Source: Astrothelium macrocarpum (taxonomy: Eukaryota > Ascomycota > Dothideomycetes > Trypetheliales > Trypetheliaceae). Taken from it: 64,000 bases of DNA. The stretch spans positions 372,001 to 436,000 of the forward strand of contig JAGEMR010000006.1 of the NCBI GenBank assembly GCA_021030915.1, given 5' to 3'. The notes under the pieces were generated by a model. The model was not told the origin of the DNA, did no database searches, and was given only the letters and a program-made list of their open reading frames with translations. Shown here piece after piece: positions 10,860-22,447 of this stretch. How positions within the stretch are numbered: the first letter of the stretch is position 1; each line of letters starts with the position of its first letter. A program made the position numbers and the translations under genes.

Positions 10860-11707
10860 TTGACAGTGTAGTTAGGTGAGGGTCCCAGGACCTGCATTTG
10901 CTTTTGTTTGCTAGTTCTGATCAATGCAATGGATTTTTGAACAATGTTGGTGTCCATTAACGCACTACTAACGGATTCGGGAGAAGTCCAACCGAATCCA
11001 AGCAGTAAGAAACTAAAAGACTACTAGAAACTGTGCATTTTTTGCAGCTGAGGGTGTATCAGACGCATAATGTGCTTTTTCTCTGTTACTTTCAAAAATC
11101 ATTGGCTCCAAAATGTTAGCGCACTGTGAAATGCTAGTGACTGATTTGGGAGATGCTCAATGCACTCTAAGTGGTAGGAACACTAAAACCTCTTTTTGCA
11201 AAATCACTAACAAGACTCGTGCCGCTTACTCGACCAAGGGTCTCCGTAATGATGTAACTGTACGCACGCTGCAGGCACAAATGAATTTTCTTGCTGGCTC
11301 GAACGTGGCGAGCTGAGCTGGGGCCTTTTGCGATCGACAATCTTCCCCACGTCAGGCCACCTTATCAGCCCCCAGGGAGGACGTCTACCAAGGCACGGGA
11401 CCCCCCCCTCTGATCTACCTCTGCTTTCAGACACTCTATACTACTCTTCATAGAGAATGGTCATGCTCTTCATCTCGACATCTCGACCCTCTGCGCTCGT
11501 TTCATCCCTCAACTCTGCCCTTGGTCGAGTTGTCGTACATCCCTCTCTTAACAAAGCCCTTCGCTGTCACTACTGAATCCACACTCTATTTGTCAAACAC
11601 CTCGGCCTATACCGCTACATCTGCCAATCTCGCCGTCGTACAGCCCATATCAAACTGAATAGCCACACCGTGTCATCGTCTTCCAAGTCTGCGCGATTAC
11701 TTTCAAC
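10860..11707. other. intergenic region upstream of the membrane-anchored unknown protein
   Basis: 848 bp. The last ~260 bp are pyrimidine-rich with no ATG-led ORF of note, as in a fungal 5' UTR. A GATA-type site (CTTATCAG) is present near 11361. No gene seen. Confidence 0.5.
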
Positions 11708-13212
11708 ATGTCTGCAGACGAGTCCAAGACCAACCAGTCACACAGCAATGGCAGTGATCGCACGGCTCGCTCTACCCAAGCCGCACATGCTCTACACCGG
11801 TCGTTGCCTGCTGGTGGTAGGACGAGGTCAGATGGTAAGTGGTGTCTGATGTCTCTTCTTGCAGATCGCTCTTCTTCTGGCCCAATGCATTGAGCTTCTC
11901 TCCACAACCCTACTACACAATCTATTTTCAATCAAATATGGCTTGGTCTGATCCTGGTTATCTATATACTTACGCGTTCGATACAGAATCCTGGATAGAA
12001 ATCTCCTCCAATCCCTCGGCCTCTTCTTTGTCCTCCGCTGGAGGAGACGAGATAGTCACCACAGGATTGCGTGTACAACGGGGCCCTCTTCGACCACGGC
12101 GCAACGTCCGCTCTACAGCACCTACAAACCTAAACACAATGAGTCGTCCACAGAGTGTTGAAGGAAGCAGTCAAGACGAGTATGAAGAGAGTGAGAGCGA
12201 GTCTGAAAAGCTCACCTCTTCTTCGAATGAAGGACTCCAAATACCTATTCCCTCGGCACCACCACCATACTCGTCGTCCGAAGACGGTGCCTCTGAAGCC
12301 GTCTCAGACGACGACGAAATCAGCACGGCAATCAACTACCACCCCTCCGACACCTGCTTCACACCCCAACCCAACGCCTTCTCCCACCCTCCCTCAAACC
12401 AACCCACACGCAACCCACACTCCGTCCCAGGCTCCTACTTCCCCGCCGCCCCACGGCCCACCGACCACCGCAACACCATCCAACGCCACTCCTACTCGCA
12501 CCCACGCCAACCCCAACACAGCCCCTTCAACGCCATCTCGCCCTCACACCAAGCCGACCACGACGCAGCCCTGCGCGCCTCCCTCTCCACCCTCCTCTCC
12601 TGCGCCGCCGCGGCACGCGGCCTCTCCAAACCATCCTCGCGCGCCCCACCCACCACCTACACAGCACCCAACCGCATCGACCCGACCTCGCTTCGCATGG
12701 TCCCGGAGTCCATCGCGCTCGGCCCCCACCCCCACCAACCCACCTCCCCCGCCGAACCCCCCTTCAACCCCACCCTCGCCCGCCCCCTCACCCCGTCCCG
12801 CACCAGCAGCACCGACAGCGCGCCCGCCGCCAAACAGGTCAAGCGCAAGGCGCTCGTGCCTGGACGCAGCGCGAGCAAGGAGCGCGCGCGGGCGCCCAAG
12901 AAGCAAAGGCGTGTCGGGCAGGGCGCGCACTGGGCGTCATCGTCGGCGGCGGCGATGGACGGGTTGGAGATGAGCCCGACGTTGCTGACGTGGGTGGTGT
13001 CGGCGGGCGTGGTGGTGCTGGTCGGGGCGTTGAGTTTTGGCGCGGGGTTTGCGATGGGGAGGGAGGCGGGGCGGGCGGAGATGGGGATTCCGGGGGGAGG
13101 AGAGGGTGGGTTGGGAGTGAGCTGTGCGAGGGAGGGGTTGAGGGGGGGTTGGGGGTGGAGGGAGAGGTTGAGGTGGGGTGGGGGCGTGGGCGTTGGGAGT
13201 GTGGTTGTGTAG
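11708..13212 (+). CDS. unrecognised Ser/Pro-rich protein with a C-terminal membrane anchor
   Basis: I do not recognise a family. Best model: exon 11708-11834, intron 11835-11986 (GTAAGT ... GATACAG), exon 11987-13212; phases agree and give 450 aa. A shorter alternative starts at the ATG at 11939 inside that intron with no splicing. Features: an acidic/Ser patch (SSQDEYEESESESEK), a long Pro/His/Asn/Thr-rich middle, a basic patch near KRKALVPGRSASKERARAPKK, one hydrophobic segment (LLTWVVSAGVVVLVGALSFG) with glycine spacing, then a Gly/Arg/Val-rich tail. The layout suggests a tail- or single-anchored membrane protein. The composition is dictated by a C-rich to G-rich base switch near 12840, so the low-complexity halves may be a by-product of mutation bias. 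The transcript start and intron are uncertain. Confidence 0.6.
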
Positions 13213-13973
13213 GGGGGATGGGAGGAAGGCAAAGGGAAGGGGGGGATCTAAGGAAGGGAGGGAAGGATGTTGGTGGGATTGTTGATGATGCGTATGGCGG
13301 TATTTATGATGATGATGGAAATGATGAATGAAATGGCATGGTGGGATGATGATACCACATGGGTGATGTTTTGGGAGCTGGGTTTGGGTGCATTTTGAGG
13401 ACGTCTCGGGGTGCTGATGGGAATTCTTCCATGGAGAGAGCACGCAGCCGGCGTTTCTCACCTCATTTTTCCAGGCGTTCTTGCGATTCTCTGTCGTGAG
13501 CTTTGATGCGTCCTTTCGCATGGTCTTGACGGGCTGGTGTAAAAGTGGTGCATCCACTCCATTGATGTATGGTAATGCTCACAGCTTCGCCGGCCTTATG
13601 CCGAGTAAAACTAGCCTCTCATCTTGGACATTGATTGCGCTTGAATGGTTCTAGTTAAAGCGAGTAATTCCCATCGCTGGATACCCCATGTTCTACGCTT
13701 TTGACCTCATACTTTCATCCTTCGTTTATGTACAGACTAGCACTCACGCTTTACCCCGCTCCTCTCAAACAAATTTCAGTAGGGTATATCGACGTGTACC
13801 ATTCCTCATCAGCTCTTTGCTCCATCACGCCACACATTACTCTACCTACGGCACCACACAGCGACACAATTATCTCGATGGTAATCTTGCTTGAAATTGC
13901 CATGTGTATCATTTGTCCCACATAGAACCACCAAAATTGTTGTAATTTCGACTTACGATTCAGGGAAATCTGC
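13213..13973. other. convergent intergenic region
   Basis: 761 bp between the unknown membrane-anchored protein (+) and nus1 (-). The first ~110 bp are extremely G-rich and continue the skew of the upstream gene. No coding-like block seen. Confidence 0.5.
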
Positions 13974-15078
13974 TCATCGTCCGAAACGCATTTGTGCCTT
14001 GGCGTAACGGTGCAATGCTCGAAGAAAGACATGATACGCGACGCCTTCGTGGTCTTCGACATTGCTGCTCCAATCATTCACCTGGTCAGTAATTTCCTTT
14101 CGCCATTGTACTTTACTTCTCCTTGCAGCCACAAGCGAGAGGAAGGAGGGAAAGAACTCACAAAATCTCCGTCAACCTCAACTGCCACGGCGGGTACCCT
14201 TGCAGCCGCACAGTCGACCCAAATAAAATCAACAATTCCGGCTCTTTCATCGTCAGGTCACTCAACTCTTGGTCGATTAGCTCGCCCGTGACGTGCTCGG
14301 GGCCGATCTTGCCATTCTGCGCCATTTCCGCAAATGTTTTGGTTAGGTCAACGAGTGTGGCACGTCCGTCATCCTTGCTGATCAATGTTACCTCAAGGCG
14401 CGTAGGTGTGTTCGTGGTATCGGCGACGAGGGGGTTTGGCGACCGTGGGGGGCTGATGGATTGTAGGTGAGGAGCGCGGAGGGAGACAGTGGGCGGGTGT
14501 TGGCCATAGTAAGAGCGCAGAGTCTGTGTGATTGCGCGATGTGTGTCTTGGAGGTATTCTTTCAGGATACCAGTGCGCTCGTAGATGGTTAAGATGGGGA
14601 TGCCGGCGCTGGCTGTCCATGCGCAGATTTCGCAAACGTCGTTGACAAGGTTCTCGAGGGAAGAGTCGGTATCGTAGTGGTCGCGGTCGTACAAGTCAAG
14701 AATGACGCTGATGTGTTGGGGGAGTCGGGAAAGAGCTTTGACATCTCGACGAATGTATTCGGGTGTACGATGGGGATGGTACATAACCGTATAAATACGG
14801 TCAATTACGACGTGGTACAGGTAACGACTGCGTAGATAGATGGAGAAAACGGTTTGAATGAGTGTAAAGAGAACAAAGTGTACTTGTAAAATGAGCTTTG
14901 TCCATAATGTTCTTCTCCGAGTGAGCGGTTTAGGAGAGGTCGAAGGACTGGATTTGCTTGATAACGGCGCAGGCGGAAGCCTTGTTTTTAGCAATTGCTC
15001 TCGCTCCTCAGTACTGACGGGTCTGCCATCCGGATGGATGTCCCGGTGGAACATTGTCGTCTCTTCATATTGGACCAT
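13974..15078 (-). CDS. nus1: Nus1, cis-prenyltransferase regulatory subunit (Nogo-B receptor homologue)
   Basis: Two exons, 15078-14162 and 14067-13974; the 94-nt intron starts GTGAGT, has branch CTGAC and ends TTGGAG; 336 aa. There is an N-terminal hydrophobic segment (about 65-90: LILQVHFVLFTLIQTVFSIYL), then the cis-prenyltransferase-like domain with HISVILDLYDRD and LLILFGSTVRLQGYPPW. The second exon supplies the family C-terminus VAYHVFLRALHRYAKAQMRF ending in the RxG motif (last three residues Arg-Phe-Gly plus Arg). Nus1 pairs with Rer2/Srt1 in the ER membrane to make the polyprenyl-diphosphate precursor of dolichol; the C-terminal RxG is part of the shared active site. An acceptor at 14080 would give an immediate stop, so 14067 was chosen. 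Divergent from cog6. Confidence 0.92.
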
Positions 15079-15492
15079 AGTGTCTATTTACAATTTCAGA
15101 CACGTGTAAAAGGAAAAAAATCGAGGTAGCACAAAGGGAGAGAAGAAGCGCTGGTAAAAAACCGAGAGAGCGCTCAAGATTCACTCTGGACCGAGCAAGT
15201 ACGACTCTTGTGTACCAAGGCCATTGTTTCCGTCCCAGAGGTTGGCCCTGCACTTGATCTGCGAAAACGAGGGATGAATCCTGTTCTTACGTAGGGCCAG
15301 AGGCGCGACAGGGTACCCTATACCTACGCGCAGCTCTGCCGCAATACCCTTGGACCGCGTTTCACTTGCATCTGAGAGTGTTCAGCATCTTTTCTCCCCC
15401 AAAGACCTTTGCCATGCGACGAGGAAGGATAATTCGGGCTTCTAAATGCGTGAAGGATTGAACACCGCAATCTCAATAAACTTTAAAAAACC
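15079..15492. promoter_or_regulatory. bidirectional promoter, nus1 / cog6
   Basis: 414 bp between the two start codons. A CACGTG hexamer lies at 15101-15106, close to nus1. No ORF of interest. Confidence 0.55.
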
Positions 15493-18186
15493 ATGCCGGC
15501 ACTCTCAGGCGACAATGCCTCTATAATAACAGGCCACACAAGCTCCTCTACGCTCCGATCTCCTTTTGCCAAAGGGCCCTCGTTTACATTGGAAACATTT
15601 TCGAGCCGAGACTTCATTGTCAAAGATTTCGTCGAGTCCTTATCCGATAGCGCTGTTCCAATCAGTCGTCGATCCGGTCCTTCCTCTCAAGCTTTCGACC
15701 CTAAACCTCTTATTCGCGCATTTGAGACTGCCATCAATCGGCTCAAAGGTCTATCTGAAGACTTGCAGACACGAGAGACGGAACTCGCAGGCGCAGTTCG
15801 TCGAGCAGAAGCACAGCACAATCAAAATACAGAGTCGCTTGGTCAAAAGGTTGAACAGGCTATAGATTCCTTTCACCAGCTTGATGGTTCTCTGAGTCAA
15901 AATGGCAGTGAGATCAACAATTCTGATCTCGGTGGCAATGCAGTGGTTAGAATTGGAGAGCGGCTGGAAGAGTTGGATCGGCAAAGGCAAAGAGCTCAAG
16001 ACGCAAAATTCCTGATACAATGTTGGATTGAGGTTAGTGAGAAGGGAGATCTCTCGGCTTTGGAAAATGTTCGACGTATGGGAGGAGGAGATGGGAAAGT
16101 TAGATGTGCCCATATTGCCAGACAATTGCTCAAGATCAGTCATCGTCTTGACAAGGAGAATGGACCACAAGTCAACGGAATGACGAATGGCGCGAATGGC
16201 GTAAACGGCGTGAATGGTCGTGCAGACACAAGTCCATCAAGACGTGCCACACAGGAACTCGTCGAGAAATTCCTCGAATCCCTTGAAAAGGACCTTTTGA
16301 AAGAGTTTGACAACTACTATCGTCGGCAGAATTACGTGGGCATGCAAGAATGTGCTGTGGCACTGCGCGACTTCAACGATGGAGCAAGCGTAATGGGGCT
16401 CTTTGTTAACCAACATCAGTTCTTCATCGATCGCAGCCAGTTAATCACAGAGGAGGTTGCTGGCGATCCCGAGACTTGGGACCGAATAGCAGATCCCGAC
16501 AGAGAGCCTCCGCCTGTAGAACCCAGTCTACAATCGCTCATTGACGAAGTCAAGGTCATCGTGCAAGACGAATCGTACATTATCAAGCAAGCGTTTTCGT
16601 ACTATGATGAAGTGCTTGTTCGATTTCTACAGCGAATATTCCAGCAATCGATACAACAAAGACTTGAGATGATATTGGAAAAAGCAAATTCCGTTTCGCC
16701 TTTGGCATTCCTCCGTACTCTACAAGCTGCGAGAAGTTACATGAGAGACTTGGTTGAAGACTTGAAATCGCATGGCCTTACTGAACGTCCAGAGCCGATA
16801 TCTTCTCAGACAGCAGCGACTCTCGATCAACAGTTGGACGAGCTATTCGTTCCATATTTCATAGGCACATCTTACATTGAACGAGAGAAACGTAATCTAG
16901 AAGAACTTTATGCCTCGCTACTGTTCAAATTCACCATCTACCACTCAAGAAGAAGGAAGGTGCCAACAACTTATCTTGCATCCTTGGGTCAGAGGGGCAA
17001 GGAGCTCCTGTCTTCAGCGCGTGAAGCGTATATGGATCGGTTGAACTCAACAGATCTACCACAGTCTCAGAAGGCCATGTTACGGAGAATCGCAGGCATC
17101 AAGGAATCCACCACAGAAACTCAGATTGATGTAACAGAAGAAGATGGAGCATTGAGTTTGCCAAACGCTAAGCGAATGCTTCAATGGCTTGCAGAGGGTG
17201 TTGGTAGAGGATTGGAACTAAGTAATGCTAGCGATATACCAAAGGATGTCGCTGCACTGCTTGGCCTTTTACTCACTAACATGGGAGAATTATACCTAGA
17301 GACGGCATTGGATGCGTAAGTATTTTTGGCTTTCGACATTCGTTTCTCCAAGTTGATACTGACCTCGATTAACAGTGCCAACGATATGGCAACGGCACAA
17401 GAAACGGCCAAAAACGAGCCCGACTTCTCGTACTTTAATGATCTGCGCGCATCCATCAGCATTCTCCACCTGTTACAAACAGCCATCCACACTGTCCTCA
17501 TCCCGCTTGCTTCCTCAAATTTGACTATTCGTAGAGAAATCGAGAAAACCAGTAACGCTTTCATCTCTCGCGTGGAAGACAAAATCTCCAACATTCTCCA
17601 ACGCACTATCGATGCCGTGCTGGCCTGGGTTACGCGTGGTATCCTCTCCAAACAACAGAAGACTGACTTTCGTCCTCGTGATGATGCTCCGCTCGCTCTC
17701 GAACAGCTTCGAACTCCAACTTGTACTCAGCTCTGCACTTTCCTTGGGCGATTGCATTCGCGCGTCGAGTCGGCGCTGTCCGGTCGGAGCAGAAAGGTGT
17801 TTGCCGCCGAGCTGGCATCCGCAGTCCTTGGGGCATTATTAGATCATTTCAAAAAGTTCACTGTGAATTTGACCGGTGGTCTTATGGTCAGCAAGGATGT
17901 CAATGCTTACGTTGAACTGTTCCGCGGCTGGGGAATTGAGGAACATGCCACTAGCAATGCACCCAACGGAGCAACGGCGGTCGCGGACGTGAGCAGTTTG
18001 GCGTCAAAGATGCTTGAGGTGTTGGGTGAGGTCGTGAATGTCTTTGTGATCGGTCCAGAGGCATTGAGGGAGCGGCTGAGAGGCGGAGTCGTTGCTGGAG
18101 TAGAGGCAAGAGAACTGCGACCTTATATCTTGAGACGAGATGATGTTGGAACGGTGGGCGTACAGGCTGTTCTCAATGCTCTATAG
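15493..18186 (+). CDS. cog6: Cog6, conserved oligomeric Golgi complex subunit 6
   Basis: Two exons, 15493-17315 and 17376-18186 (60-nt intron GTAAGT ... AACAG, branch CTGAC), 877 aa. Recognisable stretches include the N-terminal SSRDFIVKDFVESLSD, a coiled-coil region about 75-150, LEKDLLKEFDNYYRRQNYVGM, and the helical C-terminal half with RTLQAARSYMRDLVEDL and VSKDVNAYVELFRGWG. Cog6 is a lobe B subunit of the COG tether that acts in retrograde traffic within the Golgi and so maintains glycosyltransferases. Length is slightly above the usual fungal range because of a low-complexity Asn/Gly/Val insert near 225-240. The TAG stop is followed directly by GTAAGA, a good 5' splice site, and a small gene starts about 50 bp downstream. 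Confidence 0.92.
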
Positions 18187-18235
18187 GTAAGAATAGCTAG
18201 CCTTCGGCAGAAGACGAGCTATTACCCAGAGCTAC

Positions 18236-18766
18236 ATGCGAGTTCTCCCGAATCACCGAGGATTGATCAATGTTGGTGGCTTCCATGATCAACTGCCTTA
18301 GACTTTGACCAAGATCTATCGCGTCTCCGTCTTCCTAGCATTGCTCGCCTGGGATTTGGTACGATATATCGGGTATAAGGTGGGCTCTGCAGTTGAGTGT
18401 AAGTAACCAGTTCCTTGACAGATCTTAGCTTTGTTGCTGATGGCGCTTTCATGCAGGCGCAATAAAATTGCTGGAAAAGATAGGATGTGTGCAAATTACA
18501 TCGGGCCAGGAGACTTCCAACGGACCTTCGATCTTACAATTAATGGCTAGATTGAGATTCGTGACAGCTTTACAACTAAAATGGGGAGCAAACGAAGTTT
18601 CTAATACCACCATAGACCAATCTAGTGGAGATGGCATAGGCGAAAGTAAGTACTAGCTAGGCTCTCTCCTTAGATACGTATATGACGTGCTAACTTATCT
18701 ACAGAAGACTTATGTGTGCGTACGAAAGAGCAAGACCTAATTGTACTTGAGGTCAACATTGTGTGA
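18236..18766 (+). CDS. small unrecognised multi-exon gene just downstream of cog6
   Basis: Three open blocks join with matching phases: 18302-18398, 18457-18645 and 18705-18766 (stop TGA). Both joining introns look genuine: GTAAGT ... ATGCAG (58 nt) and GTAAGT ... CTACAG (59 nt, branch GCTAAC 14 nt before AG). The first block is closed upstream by TAG at its own acceptor (CCTTAG). A 6-nt exon ATGCGA at 18236-18241, with a weak GTTCTC donor, is the simplest start and would give 117 aa. The product has an N-terminal hydrophobic stretch (VSVFLALLAWDLVRYIGYKV) and then a soluble part (SILQLMARLRFVTALQLKWG). I do not recognise it. The start exon is a guess; the other three blocks are better supported. 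Confidence 0.5.
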
Positions 18767-19629
18767 AAGCTCAGATAGACTAAGTAATTGAGGGAATCTC
18801 GAATGGAATCATTGCTCTGTGGCTAAAGCAAGTAGCATTAGAAATAGTCAGACTCGCAAGGTTCAAAATCAGTCGTTCCTACATCAGGATCAGCTCAGTG
18901 TAGAATGTGAGACCTTTTGTTTAGAGATGCCTTTTTACGATGTCCATCATTGCCGTGCAACCAATCATCATGTTACTTGCCCAGTAGTCCCGCTGTATTC
19001 CAATGTCTATAGTGTCAAAAGTTGAGTCATCTCGAAATTTACATTTAGTGTTATGCAGACTTTGCTACACCTAGTTTAAAGATATGTTGTAACAATGAAA
19101 ACCACCTGAATCCCAAAAATTAAATTATTGAGAGATGCCTCTCTTGGTGAAAGTCGTCGACACTGCAATCATCTTCCTTACATTCAAAAGGGAGAAATTT
19201 ACTGGTACGATAATTTTATACTAGAGCAGTGGCTTAAAGTTAGGATTTAATCCGCAGCGAGTTGCGAAGACGCAACGCCAATTATCTCAAGTTCAAAACG
19301 TAAAAATTTTTTTACAAAGGACTCGAGAGACAAAGACGGATTAGCGCTGAAGACAAAACTGAAGATGAGCATTATTCCGGAACATATCGTGAATAGCAAA
19401 CACGCCTATTCTAGACAAAGACCAAGGACATCAAACGTTTTGCGGCTCAATCCGGCATTTGAGCTCCACCGGTTTGAGATCTGCAACTCATCCCGAGTCT
19501 AGATATCCCAGCGCTTCCCACATTCCCTCAAATGATTTCTCTTTTCTAGATAGGCAGCTTGCAAAACCCGCGCGATGCTGCATTACATTCGTTTACGCTT
19601 ACAGGAGCTTCACATCAAGAACGATCAAG
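18767..19629. promoter_or_regulatory. AT-rich upstream region and 5' leader of the dipeptidyl aminopeptidase gene
   Basis: 863 bp, locally AT-rich (19020-19320). It carries two ATG-led upstream ORFs, 19532-19549 (5 codons plus stop) and 19575-19655 (26 codons plus stop, overlapping the main start out of frame). No other gene seen. Confidence 0.5.
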
Positions 19630-22447
19630 ATGTCCAAGGAGCGTGCTTTAGATAATGAAGAGACTCTACCGCTAACTAAATTCGATCCTCTCGACACTGA
19701 ACCCTATTCCTCAGATCGCCGTTCATCTATATCTTCCGCCTCTACTACATCTCTCGTTCTCGAGCACCTGAATGGTCGAATACTCAATGGCGTGAACAAA
19801 CCTCTACTGCCCAAACCATACACAGACTCCCCACCAACTCATTTGCCACAACCATCACAATTCGAAATAGAAGATGGCCCTTCTTCTCCGTCTTGGCCCT
19901 CCAAAGGCTTCACTGGCGTTGATAGAAAAGCACGACGACTGCTTTGGATTCTTGGGACACTGGCATTCGCTGGATGGTTAGTAGCGCTTGGCACGTTCGT
20001 TTTCAAAGGCACATATAAGCACGTATCGACAAGACCTCACGATCCATCAGCAACAAGTACAAGTGGGAGTGGCAAGAAAGTCACACTGGATCAAGTGCTC
20101 AAAGGAGAGTGGAATCCTCAGGGACATCAGATATCATGGATCAGCGGCGCAAACGGAGAAGATGGCCTTCTACTGGAGATGAATGGTAATAAAGTTGGAG
20201 AGTACCTTGTTGTGGAAGACGTGAGAAGGCGTGGAAATGGTGCAGAGCAAGCAATGGAAAATCATGTCTTGATGCGAGAAGGTGGCTTCTACTTTGGAGA
20301 ACAATGGGTGTATGCAACCAAAGCCTGGCCAAGTCCGGACTTGAAAAAGGTGTTGGTAGCATCTGACCCCGTAAAGAATTGGCGCCATTCATACACGGCC
20401 AAATACTGGATATTTGATGTTGCAACACAAAAGGGAGAGGCTCTGGACCTAGACAAATCAGGAGAAAGAGTACAACTTGCTTCCTGGTCTCCGACCTCTG
20501 ACGCAGTTGTGTTTACTCGGGACAATAACATGTTTCTACGGAAAATAGATGAAAAGAAGGTCAGACAAATCACTTTAGATGGGGGCACGGAACTGTTCAA
20601 TGGAGTGCCCGATTGGGTTTACGAAGAGGAAGTCTTTTCTGGCAACAGCGCGACATGGTGGTCTGGAGATGGAAAGTATGTTGCTTATTTGCGGACCGAT
20701 GAAGCTGAAGTTCCTGAATATCCCATTCAATATTTCTTGTCACGACCAACTGGGAATAAGCCACCCCCTGGAGAGGAGAATTACCCAGACGTTCGACAGA
20801 TCAAATATCCCAAAGCTGGTGCTCCCAATCCCACAGTCAGTCTTCGCTTTTATGATGTCGAAAAGAATCAAGCTTTTAGCGTCCAGATTCCTGATGACTT
20901 TCCGGACGACGACCGGCTGATAACGGAAGTGGTTTGGGCAGGCTCCACGGGTCAGGTCCTGGTTCGCGAGACAAATCGCGTGAGCGATCGATTGCATGTT
21001 TATCTCATTGATGTCGAGGAAAGATCTGGAAAACTCGTGAGGAAAGAAAACGTACAAGAACTTGATGGAGGTTGGATGGAAGTCTCCGAAACAACGACAT
21101 TTATACCGGCGGACCCTGCAAATGGTCGACCTCACGATGGGTATATTGACACGATTATCCATGACGGCTATGATCATCTTGCATATTTTCATCCTATGGA
21201 CAGTGCCAAGCCTGTCCCTCTCACCTCTGGGAAATGGGAAGTTGTTAATGCACCATCATCTGTTGATCTCAAGAATAACCAAGTCTATTTTGTGGCCACA
21301 AAAGAAAGCTCTATCCAGAGACACGTGTATCGTGTTAGCCTCAACGGGTCAGGACTGGAGCCTGTTACTGATACGACCAAAGAAGGCTACTACGACGTAT
21401 CATTCTCTGAAGGCTCGGGCTATGCTCTTCTTTCCTACCAAGGACCCGACATCCCCTGGCAAAAAGTCATCAGCACCCCCTCCAACACCGACACCTTCGA
21501 AGCCATCATCGAAGAAAACCAAGCCCTCGCCAAACTCGCCTCCTCCCACGAACTCCCCATCAAAATCTACCAAACCCTCACCATCGACGGTGTCGATCTC
21601 AACCTCGTCGAGCGCCGCCCTCCCCACTTCGACCTTACCCGCCAATACCCCGTCCTCTTCCAACAATACTCCGGTCCGGGCTCCCAGCAAGTCTCCAAGC
21701 GCTTCCAAGTCGACTTCCAATCCTACATCGCCTCGTCGCTCGGCTACCTCGTCGTGACGCTCGACGGGCGCGGCACCGGCTTCCTGGGACGCGCAACACG
21801 CTGCATCATCCGCGACAACCTCGGGTACTGGGAGTCGCACGACCAGATCGCGACCGCGCAGCACTTCGCGCGCCAGGCCTACGTCGATCCGGAGCGCGTC
21901 GCCATCTGGGGGTGGAGCTACGGCGGCTTCATGACGCTCAAGACGCTCGAGCAGGACGCCGGCAGCACGTTCAAGTACGGCATGGCTGTCGCGCCTGTCA
22001 CGGACTGGCGCTTCTATGACTCGATCTATACCGAGCGGTACATGCACACGCCGCAGGAGAATGTGGGCGGGTATGCGAATGCGACGGTGGACGATACGCG
22101 GGCGTTGTCCGGGAATGTGCGGTTTTTGATGATGCATGGGGTGGCGGATGATAACGTGCATTTGCAGAATTCGCTGACGCTGTTGGATAAGCTGGATTTG
22201 AGTGGGGTGGAGAATTATGATTTCCTGGCGTTTCCGGATAGCGATCACAGCATTTACTTTCACAATGCTAATAGGATCGTCTACGAGCGTAAGTTGTAGT
22301 GTACTGCGGGCTGCGGATTGAGGATTCATCGCTGACAGTGTATCAGGTCTGAGCAATTGGCTCATCAACGCTTTCAATGGGGAATGGCTACGAACAGGTA
22401 ACGCTGTACCAAAGGTAGAAGTCGATGGGATTACTCGCGTCAGATGA
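19630..22447 (+). CDS. dap2: dipeptidyl aminopeptidase, type II membrane serine protease (DPP IV family, Dap2/DapB-like)
   Basis: Two exons, 19630-22288 and 22347-22447 (58-nt intron GTAAGT ... TATCAG, branch CTGAC), 919 aa. Short cytoplasmic N-terminus, one transmembrane segment about 103-124 (LLWILGTLAFAGWLVALGTF), beta-propeller region, then the S9B peptidase domain with nucleophile Ser in WGWSYGGF (about 762), Asp in GVADDN (about 840) and His in FPDSDHS (about 872). The last exon encodes LSNWLINAFNGEWLRT, typical of the family. Such enzymes remove X-Pro/X-Ala dipeptides in the vacuole or late Golgi. The open frame continues upstream but has no ATG before 19630, which fixes the start. Codon choice in the 3' third changes from C-ending to G-ending (skew island 21440-22260). 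Confidence 0.93.

Noticed and set aside
19459..19629. N-terminal extension of the dipeptidyl aminopeptidase by 57 codons
   Set aside because: The frame is open but begins with TTG; there is no ATG before 19630, and the type II membrane topology is complete from 19630.
21400..22377. 325-codon minus-strand ORF antisense to dap2
   Set aside because: A shadow of the C-/G-ending codon bias in the 3' third of dap2; no start context or family match.
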